Below, one piece after another: positions 18,290 to 25,434 of a stretch of DNA of 25,434 bases. Position 1 is the stretch's first letter. Every line of letters begins with the position of its first letter. The notes below the pieces were generated by a model. That model was given only the letters and a program-made list of their open reading frames with translations, was not told the DNA's origin and searched no databases. A program made the position numbers and the translations under genes. Location: NCBI GenBank assembly GCA_004151065.3, contig NWUY0304498628.1:1-25434 (forward strand), given 5' to 3'. Source of the DNA: Larix sibirica. Lineage: Eukaryota; Streptophyta; Pinopsida; Pinales; Pinaceae.

Positions 18290-18520
18290 TTATATCGTGA
18301 CAGTATAAACCCCCCAATTAAACTGGGAGACTTGGTATAATTGAATGAGGTTTGAAAGATCTGCCATCAAAGGCTTTTGAAACGTGGTCGAGGGATCGAG
18401 CTCAGGGGAGCCCAAAGCTCTCCAGATTGAAAGAGAAATTAAAGAGGTATAGGCTCCTTCATAAACAATACATCTTAAAATGTTCATGCCACGACAGGTG
18501 CGAAGCCGCTGTCCCGACAA
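18290..18520 (-). pseudogene. Aspartic protease remnant of relic C
   Basis: The 76-codon frame contains RCIVYEGAYTSLISLSIWRA, then L-G-S-P-E-L, which aligns with the plant Gypsy protease block C-I-V-D-E-G-A-S-T-x-x-M-S-x-x-x-W-x-A-L-G-S-P. The catalytic Asp position (residue 20, codon on plus 18461-18463) is Tyr. Upstream, on the same strand, NYSIVEYLAQERSPMSSL (about 18690-18740) and QSCPP...RKALLNAIGG are the usual linker. The C-terminal half of the frame is divergent (frameshifted). It would be catalytically dead. Confidence 0.75.
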
Positions 18521-19101
18521 AGGAGGGGCAGTAAATTTGGATCTTAAATGCTACATGATGAGGGAGCCTAGGCACAGTCTTATCTAAGTAAAAAGTGATC
18601 AACCTGGCATCAGAAGAGAAGGGTCTATACCGCCAATAGCGTTCAGCAATGCTTTTCGCTACGGAGGGCAGCTCTGGAGGACCTATAAAGAAGACATGGG
18701 GCTTCGCTCCTGGGCTAAATATTCCACAATACTGTAATTTTGGGCAGCTCGGGCACGAGGATTGTGCGCGGTCCTACGCAATAAACCCATTGGAGGGCCT
18801 GGCATTGCTTCCACCGAAGGTTTCTCAATTTGCAGAGGTCCATTTGGTTGTTATGTAGAAGCTTCCTTCTAATTAGATACAAAATATAGAGCATCATAAT
18901 TACGAGCTCGTGTCTGGACATTAACATCCCGGTCACGCATGTAAATGTTAATGTATGATGGATTTCCCCCTTGGGGAGGAGCAGGGTTATTATTCGCAAC
19001 CAGCTGTTGCTGCTAGGGGGAACCGGATTCTATAGGACTGCAGGTTGTTGCTGTTGAGCAGCACGCTTAGCTAACAGCTTCTGAGCTTCCCCAAGAGAAG
19101 G

Positions 19102-19140
19102 GCATTTGTGCGTAAGATGGTCATCTGTGCACAGCTTACA
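19102..19140 (-). pseudogene. Zinc knuckle of relic C
   Basis: The minus strand reads CKLCTDDHLTHKC, a C-x2-C-x3-H-x4-C knuckle with all ligands present; it is followed by P-S-L-G-E-A-Q-K-L-L. It lies between Gag and the protease linker. The 92-codon frame at 19071-19349 is in another frame. A Lys-rich stretch directly upstream (19225-19260, coded by a T-rich plus strand) is also open. Confidence 0.75.
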
Positions 19141-19299
19141 ATTAAATTGAACCTTATTCTTATGGCCCCCAGCGTTTTTATTGGTATCATTCTTATTATT
19201 CGTTGTATTAGCTCCCTGTCCCTGATTCTTTTTCTTTTTTTTTTCATTCTTTTTCTTACCCTAAGTACCTTGCTATATGCTCTTCTAGTTCGTTGATTG

Positions 19300-20040
19300 A
19301 ACCACACAAATGTCCGAGGTCGGGATGGGAGCTTGAGTAGGTTGAGCATACAAAGCAGATGCGCTGGCGTTACTATACATGGACATTTGCTCTTTTTGGT
19401 TCACGGCTTGAGTCACCGCTGCATTTCCTGCAGATCCTATCACACCATCAGCATAAGGGTTTGGTGTGGTCTTCTCAGTATATGACCTAGGTGCATTGGG
19501 TATTATTTAATAGAGCATCCTAGACTGCTAATATACCAGTAATATACCAGGTATTATTGCTGCGCCTTGAGGATCACATGCTCTTTTCAGTGACCGCTCC
19601 TGACAAGGCAACATATTTGGCAATACTAGGCAAAATATACTTAACAAACCAGTCCGCCAGAAGCCAGTCCGGAATTTCAGCTCTGATAATCCTCCATCTC
19701 CTTTTCCATTCATGTATATGATCTAATATGTGTTTAGAAGTGTTTTGGCGTAAAGATGCAATAAGTTCTTTTACAGTTTAATCACGGATTGGCAATTGGA
19801 AATGCATTAGGGACGTAATCGCCAAAGATTTGAATTAATTCTTAAGAGCGAGTTATATCTAAAAGCTCAATCCAATAGCTGGAGGCCTCATGCTTTTAAA
19901 GCCCTGCCATAATTTTAAGCCTAAATAGAAGGGCTATCTACGCCTCATATAGAAGGGTGCAAGAAGAAACTAAAAAGTCCTCAAGTGGCAGTAAGTTCCA
20001 AGTTGTTAAATAAAGTGTTTTAAGAGCGCGTTTAAAAGGA
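19300..20040 (-). pseudogene. Gag remnant of relic C
   Basis: Reading the minus strand with frame changes, EASSYWIELLDITRS (about 19890) is followed by QIFGDYVPNAFPI (about 19840). Next comes ELIASLRQNTSKHILDHIHE, then W-K-R-R-W-R, near 19700-19765. The open frame 19528-19713 covers the same region in a shifted frame. A D-W-L-L-A-D-W-F-V-K segment near 19650 is typical of the plant Gypsy gag domain. The product would form the particle core. Several stops and at least two frame changes are present. Confidence 0.7.
19529..19550 (+). repeat. 11-bp tandem duplication
   Basis: TAATATACCAG occurs twice head to tail, at 19529-19539 and 19540-19550, inside the Gag remnant of relic C. The copies are identical, and an 11-bp insertion shifts the frame. 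Confidence 0.9.
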
Positions 20041-20074
20041 AAAAGGCTTGCTTGACCAAAGGGAGAGCAAGGGG
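20032..20074 (-). repeat. Second arm of a long-distance inverted repeat
   Basis: The reverse complement reads CCCCTTGCTCTCCCTTTGGT followed by CAAGCAAGCCTTTTTCCTTTTAA, matching 4905-4946 with a few differences. The arms are about 15.1 kb apart. Recombination across them would invert the interval. Confidence 0.7.
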
Positions 20075-20470
20075 TCTGGATATATTCCTTATTGTACTTA
20101 TGAAATGTCACTTTAAAGTGGATGTCTGATGTAACAATATGTCCAGGCGAGATATCTTTTGAGCGATAGCGAGCCGCCCTAATACTGGTTATGTTCGGGA
20201 TGACTTAGAAAAATATAGCTACAAGGGTTTACTGTCAAACTCAATTTTGACTCAATCTCAAAGAAACAAAAGGTCAATTTAAGAAATAAAGACGAAAGAG
20301 ACGCCGTTCACTTCTCTTTTCAAATATTTTTATAAATGGTGATTAAACAGCACTTGACAGCAGAGGCTAACTAGTACTTTTAAAGCCTGAAGGTTTAGAA
20401 ACTCAAGCATAAAAGAGGTCTCGAGTCAACGTTGAATCTTCCTCAGATCTATTTTCACCACTGTCATAGA
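20075..20470. other. Gene-free spacer upstream of relic C
   Basis: No gene is recognised. If relic C kept a 5' leader or LTR it should be here, but no terminal TG...CA pair or primer-binding site could be defined. Confidence 0.4.
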
Positions 20471-20653
20471 TTAAAAGTAGAAACCACGGACCCAAGCCTG
20501 CATTGTTTCCGTGATAGCCCGCAATTTCATTCGTCCCAAGATCCTACAGAGCATGTGATCGAACAGCTTAGTTGGTCTCTTTCCCCAAGCATATGATAGT
20601 AGGTAGGCATGCTTTTTCTCAATTGAGAATGCAATCGAGGAACCTAACTCGCA
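20471..20653 (-). CDS. Short unexplained open frame
   Basis: The frame is open for 60 codons between stops at 20654-20656 and 20471-20473 and lacks an early ATG (first Met is internal). Its translation is globular-looking and amphipathic, including AFSIEKKHAYLLSYAWGKRP and KLFDHMLCRILGRMKLRAIT, with W, Y, F and basic residues. It is probably a fragment. I do not recognise a family. It sits between relic C and the putative LTR of the Copia element, and in the same orientation as both. It may belong to either, or to a captured gene. Confidence 0.3.
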   Translation of the reverse strand, partial: CELGSSIAFSIEKKHAYLLSYAWGKRPTKLFDHMLCRILGRMKLRAITETMQAWVRGFYF

Positions 20654-20670
20654 TTAACGTAGTCATCTCC

Positions 20671-20878
20671 TGTGGAAACTATAGAGAATGAATCTCTGAA
20701 TGATCTCATTAATCAAAATGATCTTTCAAAGGCTTATATACAAAGACATTAGGGAAAAGTTACTAAAATGCCCCTAATATGTATATATAAAGGACAAAAG
20801 GGACCTAGACACTCAATATAATCAGATCTGCCCTCACACAGAATAAATAAATGTAAAAAGACACTTATAGACACGCCA
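20671..20878 (-). repeat. Candidate LTR of the Copia element
   Basis: Downstream (minus strand) of the RNase H end, a purine tract AGGAGGGG is followed by TGGCGTGTCTATAAG. On the plus strand the unit starts TGTGGAAACT at 20671 and ends ACACGCCA at 20878, so it has TG...CA ends, about 208 bp. The TATATA words near 20740-20790 would suit a promoter/polyadenylation region. Only one LTR is present, so the boundaries are tentative. Confidence 0.4.
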
Positions 20879-20890
20879 GCCCCTCCTAAA
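20879..20890 (-). other. Polypurine tract of the Copia element
   Basis: On the minus strand the bases immediately before the candidate LTR read TTAGGAGGGGC, the sort of purine tract that primes plus-strand DNA synthesis in LTR elements. It lies just after the end of the RNase H frame, as expected. Confidence 0.5.
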
Positions 20891-20893
20891 ACT

Positions 20894-21362
20894 CTACCGT
20901 AAGTAAATCAGGGAAAGTTTTTTCACTAAGAGCTGATGGCTAGAAGACGTCATAGCCTTAGTAAATAAATCTGCTGTCTGCTGGTCTTTATATATGTGAG
21001 GAAGTGTGATAATCCCAGCTGTCAGCCGCTCCCGAACAAGGTTCAAATCCACCTCAATTTGCTTCGTCCGTTCATGAAATACTGGATTCGAAGCAAATAG
21101 AATAGTCAAATTCTCACAATAAAGATATGTCGGAGAGGTAAGGTAAGGCGCAAGCCCATGTCCTGGAGAATAGCCTGAATCCAAACTTTAGCACTACAAA
21201 CAGAGGCCATAGCGCGGTACTCTGGCTCAGTGCTGGATTTAGAAACAGTGGCTTCTTTCTTGCTAGATGAGAGGTGCCAAGTTTCACACAGTAGCCAGTG
21301 GCAGATCTCCTGGTGTCCGGACAACCAGCCCAATCTGAATCAGCATAAGCTATAAAGTCCAT
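20894..21362 (-). pseudogene. Copia RNase H remnant
   Basis: The frame at 21362 starts MDFIAYADSDWAGCPDTRRS, with the catalytic Asp of Y-x-D-S/A-D-W-A-G. Then A-T-G-Y-C-V and, in a shifted frame, KEATVSKSSTEPEYRAMASV (the S-x-x-E-A-E-Y-x-A block with Pro for Ala) and a WIQAILQDMGLRLT segment. The last open frame (20894-21184) carries LYCENLTILFASNPVFHERT, KQIEVDLNLVRERL and TKAMTSSSHQLLVKKL, the typical end of Copia Pol. Overlapping frames at 21106-21333 and 21114-21362 are the shifted parts of one gene. Confidence 0.85.
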
Positions 21363-21779
21363 TGAGGCAGAGGATTACATAAGTAGCCCACGGCCTGGAG
21401 TAGATTTGAGGTCAGGAATGAGCCTGTGCACTGCTGCTATCTGAGGTCGTTGGGGTGCGGCCATGAACTGGCTGACCACATGAACTGCATGCATGATGTC
21501 TGGACGAGTCACGGTCAGGTACAAAAGACTATAGTCGGGTCAGGAACGCTATCACCCATCTGTGCGGAGTATTTCGCATTCCACTCCAGTGGAGTGTCCA
21601 CTGTCTTCTTGTCTTTTAGATCAGCTCGAGAAAGAAGAGCCTGAATGTACTTATGCTTCAGTCAAATGTATCCCCTGGGAGACCACGCAACCGAAATCCC
21701 AAGGGACATATTTGAATCCAACTCCTTCATATGAAACTGAGACTGCAGCTCTGTCTTAAGGAAGGAGATAGCCTGACGA

Positions 21780-22370
21780 TCATCACCAGCCCGGTAACAA
21801 TATTGTCCACATAAACCAGAAGTATAGCAATTACCCTGGAAGACTGCCTGACAAACATAGAATAATATTTTAGACTTTGCATTAACCCAGAAGCAATGAC
21901 TGCATCCCGAGACCTCTCAAACCATGCTTGAGGGGCCTGTTTAAGCCCATATAAAGCCTGCCGAAGGCTACATAAGTAGAGGAGAAGGATGTAGAATAAC
22001 CAGGAGGAGGAGTTATATAGACTTCCTCAGAGAGATCATCGCGAAGAAATGCATTCTGCACATCCATCTGATATCAATCCCACTTCCTGACAGCCGCGAT
22101 AACAAAAAGAGTCCGAATAGTGGTCATCTTTGCCACAGGGGCAAAGGTCTCCTCATAGTCAATGCCATATTCCTGTTTTTATCCTTTTGCAACCAAGCGT
22201 GCCTTATAAATAAATAGAGCCATCAGCTTTGGTCTGAATAGTGTATACCCGAGCGAGCGAAGATACTGAGCGAGACTCCATCCAAATCTTAGCAGCCAAT
22301 TGTTTCCCTGCAGGCAATGAGACTCAGTCCCAAGTCTGATTCTTCTCCTTGGCATTTATTTCTTCCTGCC
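21780..22370 (-). pseudogene. Copia reverse transcriptase remnant
   Basis: The order on the minus strand is NAKEKNQTWD, SLPAGKQ, VYTIQTKADGS, PVAKMTTIRTLFVIAAVRKW, YQMDVQNAFLRDDLSEEVYI, ALYGLKQAPQAWF and LVYVDN. These are the landmark motifs of Copia reverse transcriptase. The catalytic Y-V-D-D reads Y-V-D-N: the second Asp is Asn (AAT, plus 21802-21804). An in-frame stop precedes YQMDV (near 22075). An in-frame extra stretch lies between AGKQ and VYTI (near 22255-22295) where the family has only G-C-K-W, suggesting a small insertion. Confidence 0.85.
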
Positions 22371-22779
22371 AACATTGGCTTCAGCAAATTCTTCAGGTTC
22401 ATGAGAAGATTGAACTTACAAAAAATGATGGGGATATTCGGGATAATAAACTCGAGAGGATCGACGAACCTTAGAGAGGGATCCAGAATCTGAGGAAGCG
22501 ACTGGGGTACACTGCTGATCTTCCGGAGTAGTCTGATCCTGGGAAACAGACTGTAATCGCCGAAAAAAAAGTGAAAGGAATCCTCTAAGTTCAGCTGAAC
22601 AGGCTGACAATCGGAAGAAAATGCTGGGCAAAGCTGCTGGCCTGAAGAGTGAGCCTAAAAACCGTAATATAAACTGCAGAAGAATGAGGTTCGAGTCTAT
22701 GAACAGGAGAAGGCCGCAATACATATCCATTACCATTCTCCCCCGGAGCCGATGAAGTAGGTGAAGGAAAAGATAAGTG

Positions 22780-23075
22780 CGGTCTCATTAAAGAGAACAT
22801 TCCTGGATACATTTCATTTTCTTTCACGAAAAAAACAGACTGAGCATATCCCAAAAAAGACACAAGTGGTTGCCTTGGTTTTTTTCTGCGCAGGAATATG
22901 AACAAAACACGTGCATCCGAACACTCGCGCCCATAGGATGGTGCAGCCCCAGTAATAAGTTCGTGAGGTGTCTTTCCGGGAGGTAACAAAAACTGCAGTC
23001 AACACAGCCTCAGCCCAGATTTTGGAACATTCATGTCAAAGAGGAAAGCTCGAGCGATCTCCATAATATGCCATT
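22780..23075 (-). pseudogene. Copia integrase C-terminal remnant
   Basis: Minus-strand pieces in three frames give HIMEIARAFLFDMNVPK (about 23067-23020), AEAVLTAVFVTSR (about 23010-22980), PPGKTPHELITGAAPSY (about 22985-22935) and RVFGCTCFVHIPAQKKTK (about 22926-22873). Together they are the conserved end of a Ty1/Copia integrase (N-x-L-P-S/T-K-x-x-x-x-x-P-Y/H-E-L, V-F-G-C). At least three one-base frame changes separate them. The catalytic D-D-E core is upstream and absent. The element could not insert. Confidence 0.8.
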
Positions 23076-23130
23076 TTTGCTTTCAGCTCCCCAGTGCAGC
23101 CTCGCGGAACGAGCCTCAGATGGTACAGGT
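23076..23130. other. 5' breakpoint of the Copia relic
   Basis: Recognisable integrase similarity ends near 23075. The bases beyond (CTGGGGAGCTGAAAGCAAAA on the minus strand just inside) mark the transition to unrelated DNA. No target-site duplication could be matched with the other end. Confidence 0.4.
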
Positions 23131-23230
23131 AAAGCGGTTCAATTAGTTAATCCTTCTAGTTCCGCTCAAGCGGATCATAACTAAAACATCTCTGGCTAGT
23201 GCCGTAAGCCAGCTCAAGCGGTTCATAGAA
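23131..23230 (+). repeat. Short AAGCGGTTCA repeats
   Basis: GTAAAGCGGTTCAATTA near 23129, GCTCAAGCGGATCATAAC at 23164 and GCTCAAGCGGTTCATAGA at 23211 share a core of about ten bases; the last two extend to 14 matching positions and are 47 bp apart. Confidence 0.6.
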
Positions 23231-23676
23231 TCAATCCTTTCCGTCCAGTGTAGCTAGTTATGGAGAGGGAAGTTTGACTGATATCGGGATGGGCTTGGAA
23301 GGTCGAAGAGAGAAAGTGACTTAGGGAAAAAAGCGTTAGTTCAGTTTCGGTATTCTCGGTCAGTACTATCGAGTAAGTAGCTATACAAAACAGTTCTCGG
23401 TTGGTTCTCCCTTGGGGTTTCAAAGTAAGTAGTTCAATCTCTATCAGCTAGTGAGCTAGCCGCTCTGTCAGCTAGTTCTGTTAGGTCTGCTGTTTCAGTA
23501 AGCTCTGTACGCTATCTGTACGCTAGTAGAGTCACTCGAGGCCTTCCCGGCTTTCTGACAAGTTGCTAATGGTGACCTCTTCCCTTGTTAGGGAGACAGA
23601 CACCTTAATGCAGGGTCGGTTTGGCCGAGCCTATCTGTTTGAAACTTCCGCTTGCTCTAAATAAATTAGCCTCCAG
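23231..23676. other. Gene-free spacer with AGCTAGT words
   Basis: From 23435 to 23530 words such as CAGCTAGTGAGCTAGCC, GTCAGCTAGTTCTGTTAGGT and GTACGCTATCTGTACGCTAG are repeated irregularly. A 66-codon minus open frame (23223-23423) lacks any domain. Confidence 0.45.
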
Positions 23677-23931
23677 TTGTGTAACAAGGCGATCCACACG
23701 ATCACGAGTCCGCTCCCGTCGAGCCTCTTCGAAGGCACTAGCCCCGGTACACTAATAGATAGGGTGCCTCGCAAGGCAAGGGGACACCGTGGCATGTCTA
23801 TATATCTTAGAAGGTTGATACATGATCTCTTAGGGAGGAAGGGATCAGGGCCGTGGCTCAACTTCCGTAGCTCTTTGTCAGAAAATGAGTCCCTTAATTC
23901 GAAGATTCCCCTGAGGATTTACTTTCCCTGA
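23677..23931 (+). CDS. Hypothetical short open frame
   Basis: The 84-codon frame starts with ATG and ends at a stop after RIYFP. The second half (MSIYLRRLIHDLLGRKGSGP, WLNFRSSLSENES, PLRIYFP) looks protein-like: basic, with a possible amphipathic helix. No ribosomal or respiratory protein could be matched. A 76-codon minus open frame (23631-23861) overlaps it, which weakens the case. Possibly a fragment of a transferred gene; function unknown. Confidence 0.3.
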   Translation: MCNKAIHTITSPLPSSLFEGTSPGTLIDRVPRKARGHRGMSIYLRRLIHDLLGRKGSGPWLNFRSSLSENESLNSKIPLRIYFP

Positions 23932-24430
23932 CACAACGATCTACTCCAGCCGGACGGAACGGAACGGCGTTACGCGGTCTTCCGTTTTGGGGTTTCGTCC
24001 TACTTTGTTACTGCTGTTTGCTAAATCCAGACTACTTGCTCTCTTTATTTTCTTAATTAACCAACGAGTTCAGTTGTTAAGCGTAACGAGTCTAAGGGCG
24101 GCGCTCTAGATTGAATCTGTCCTTTCACTGTTGGGCTTGAAGCGAAGATGGATTGGAAGCTATCTAGCAGGAGGTCACACGATGGCCAGAAGACTTTATA
24201 TAGCTAAGTATAGAATTTAGATACCTCTTATAACTGCTCGTTCTTTATAATAAGCCTGTGATCTAGTGTTCAATGCAGCAGGTAAAGCAACACACCCGAT
24301 AATTTCAAATAGAAAGCAGCTGATTCACCTCGTTGAATTTCCTTTCCAAGGTATACGCTATCATGATGTAGAGGTAGGGGGCTAATTGAAAATTACAAAT
24401 ATCTAGCGCAAAGGGAGATGGCGGAACGAA
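23932..24430. other. Gene-free spacer
   Basis: No gene, RNA or strong repeat is recognised, apart from a GGAACGGAACGG word at 23955. Confidence 0.4.
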
Positions 24431-24439
24431 AGTACTCCC

Positions 24440-25160
24440 GCTAGCTGAAGTGAAAGGAGCTACTGAGACTGCTCTTGCTGCTACTGCTAGTAAAGAAAGA
24501 GCTACTACTAAAGCCTTCTAAAGATCTTACTGCTGCTAACGAACAGAACAACTACGGCTACTAAAGCTATTGGCGGAAACCTATTAGAGCATCCAGCTAT
24601 TACTTAAGCTCAGTTCTAGACACGGATCGTTCGCAGAGTCACAGAACACCTGCTCTCTTGTAGGGTACCGTCGGTGGCTATCAATCTGTTAAATTCCTTG
24701 TCACAGAGGAACAGAAATGTAGTACGTTACTTTTGAAACGGGCGAAACCTAAGTAAGCTATTAGTACTACTTGGCACAAAGCGCATACGTGACTTTATTT
24801 TAACAGCAGAAAGCTACTACTGACTGCTACTACTGGAAAGAGCACTAAAGCCTATTACCACTAAATCCAAGGCTTCCTACTACTGCTACTAGAGCTACTT
24901 AATAACTAAACCTCTAAGAGCAAAAGCGTAAACAACTACTGTTCCCTTGCTGTTTGGTATCCACGCTGTACGAAACTTTGAAAAGTTGTACGAAAGCTTA
25001 GCACCCTATCTGTATAGAGGGGAACAAGTGCTTTAAGCTATTTACTAGGCGTACTGGCGATGCACACGTGACTTAAAAATTGAAACAGAAAGCTATAACT
25101 GTACTAGCAGACAGAGCTACTGCCTCTACTGCTTTACCTACTACCTACTGTACTGCTTTT
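24440..25160 (+). repeat. CTACTG/GCTACT triplet-rich stretch
   Basis: Words such as GCTACTACT, CTGCTACTG and AGAGCTACT recur throughout, with the same triplet style as 11741-12439. Many stops are present in all frames. A larger diverged repeat sits within: 24754-24843 (TAAGCTATTAGTACTACTTG to GGAAAGAGC) resembles 25034-25119 (TAAGCTATTTACTAGGCGTA to CAGAGC), sharing CACGTGACTT/TACGTGACTT and CAGAAAGCTA; the offset is 280 bp. GTACGAAA also repeats at 24967 and 24987. Confidence 0.6.
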
Positions 25161-25169
25161 GCTTACTGC

Positions 25170-25221
25170 ACCTCTTTAGATGCTTTCTCTTTTGGACCTC
25201 TTTAGATGCTTTCTCTTTTGG
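25170..25221 (+). repeat. Perfect 26-bp tandem duplication
   Basis: ACCTCTTTAGATGCTTTCTC plus TTTTGG is present twice head to tail, at 25170-25195 and 25196-25221, without mismatches. A recent slippage or repair event. Confidence 0.95.
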
Positions 25222-25255
25222 GTTAGCTCTGTCTTGAGTTGGCTTAGCTCTATGC

Positions 25256-25309
25256 TATGCTTTGTAGCTCTCCCTACTTGTGCTATGTTTTATAGCTACC
25301 TACTTGTCC
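25256..25309 (+). repeat. Imperfect tandem dimer (28 and 26 bp)
   Basis: TATGCTTTGTAGCTCTCCCT followed by ACTTGTGC (25256-25283) is repeated as TATGTTTTATAGCTACCTAC followed by TTGTCC (25284-25309); the next four bases, TATG, start a third unit. Two GTTAGCTCT/CTTAGCTCT words precede it (25222, 25243). Confidence 0.75.
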
Positions 25310-25434
25310 TATGAAAGTGAGACAGCTGTACCTGACCTGCTCTACTACTTGTAGAGAACCAAGAAGCATCAAGGAGAACCCCTCTCATAAAAACTACTTT
25401 ATTATAAGGTCTTGCTAATTGACAATACCAAGTT
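25310..25434. other. Gene-free end of window
   Basis: Nothing is recognised in the last 125 bases. Confidence 0.4.

Larger units (their letters stand above)
18290..20040 (-). mobile_element. Decayed Ty3/Gypsy retrotransposon (relic C), gag to protease
   Basis: On the minus strand the order Gag, zinc knuckle, linker and protease is kept from about 20040 down to 18290, with frame changes and stops. No reverse transcriptase follows. The protease and Gag sequences differ from those of relics A and B, so this is a third, independent element. Relics A and C share a 34-bp word (7312-7345, 18497-18530). Confidence 0.8.
20671..23075 (-). mobile_element. Truncated Ty1/Copia retrotransposon, 3' part
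   Basis: The minus strand carries, in order, the end of integrase (23075-22780), a linker, reverse transcriptase (22360-21800) and RNase H (21362-20894), then a polypurine tract and a candidate LTR. Gag, protease and the catalytic core of integrase are missing, as the similarity stops near 23075. The order integrase before reverse transcriptase is diagnostic for Ty1/Copia. Frames shift many times, but residue conservation is higher than in Gypsy relic B, so this copy is younger. Confidence 0.85.

Noticed and set aside
21035-21060. AAGGTTCAAATCCACCT, similar to a tRNA T-arm
   Set aside because: No acceptor or anticodon arm pairs around it, and the same bases code on the minus strand for a conserved Copia RNase H segment.

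Overview
The window reads as non-genic DNA from a plant cell, most likely an intergenic stretch of a large angiosperm mitochondrial genome; heterochromatic nuclear plant DNA or a mitochondrial insertion in the nucleus cannot be excluded. The reasons are: decayed plant-type LTR retrotransposon fragments of both Ty3/Gypsy and Ty1/Copia type, no operons and no convincing bacterial genes, a patchwork of short diverged repeats and small tandem duplications, and no reading frame above about 130 codons. I recognise no mitochondrial respiratory, ribosomal or cytochrome-maturation gene, no rRNA, no tRNA and no plastid gene.

Layout. 1-3700: gene-free, with small duplications (682-756; a 99-bp dimer at 1683-1880) and an AT-rich block (2150-3700) holding several copies of a TATATATGTAATTA-type motif in both orientations. 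3700-7350: a minus-strand Ty3/Gypsy relic (A) with gag-pol linker and aspartic protease (5973-7017), plus a partly duplicated segment (4346-4494 resembling 5879-6018) and other diverged repeats. 7800-10620: a plus-strand Ty3/Gypsy relic (B) with gag, zinc knuckle, protease, reverse transcriptase and RNase H in order; every catalytic residue I could locate in it is substituted. 10620-16430: no recognisable gene; it holds a triplet-biased stretch (11741-12439), tandem repeats (13176-13267; three units of about 99 bp at 13391-13680) and a G-rich degenerate TTAGGG-like tract (15490-15990).

16433-17593 (minus): the least decayed unrecognised coding stretch, four overlapping open segments in three frames. 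18290-20040 (minus): a third Gypsy relic (C) with gag, zinc knuckle and protease, of another family than A and B. 20471-20653 (minus): a short unexplained open frame. 20671-23075 (minus): the 3' part of a Ty1/Copia element (end of integrase, reverse transcriptase, RNase H, polypurine tract and a candidate LTR). 23100-25434: gene-free, with many small direct and tandem repeats.

Nothing here appears able to work as a gene system. The protein-coding matches are fossils with frameshifts, stops and lost active-site residues. The points worth a second look are the unrecognised minus-strand stretch at 16433-17593, the open frames at 20471-20653 and 23677-23931, and the repeats that could mediate recombination.
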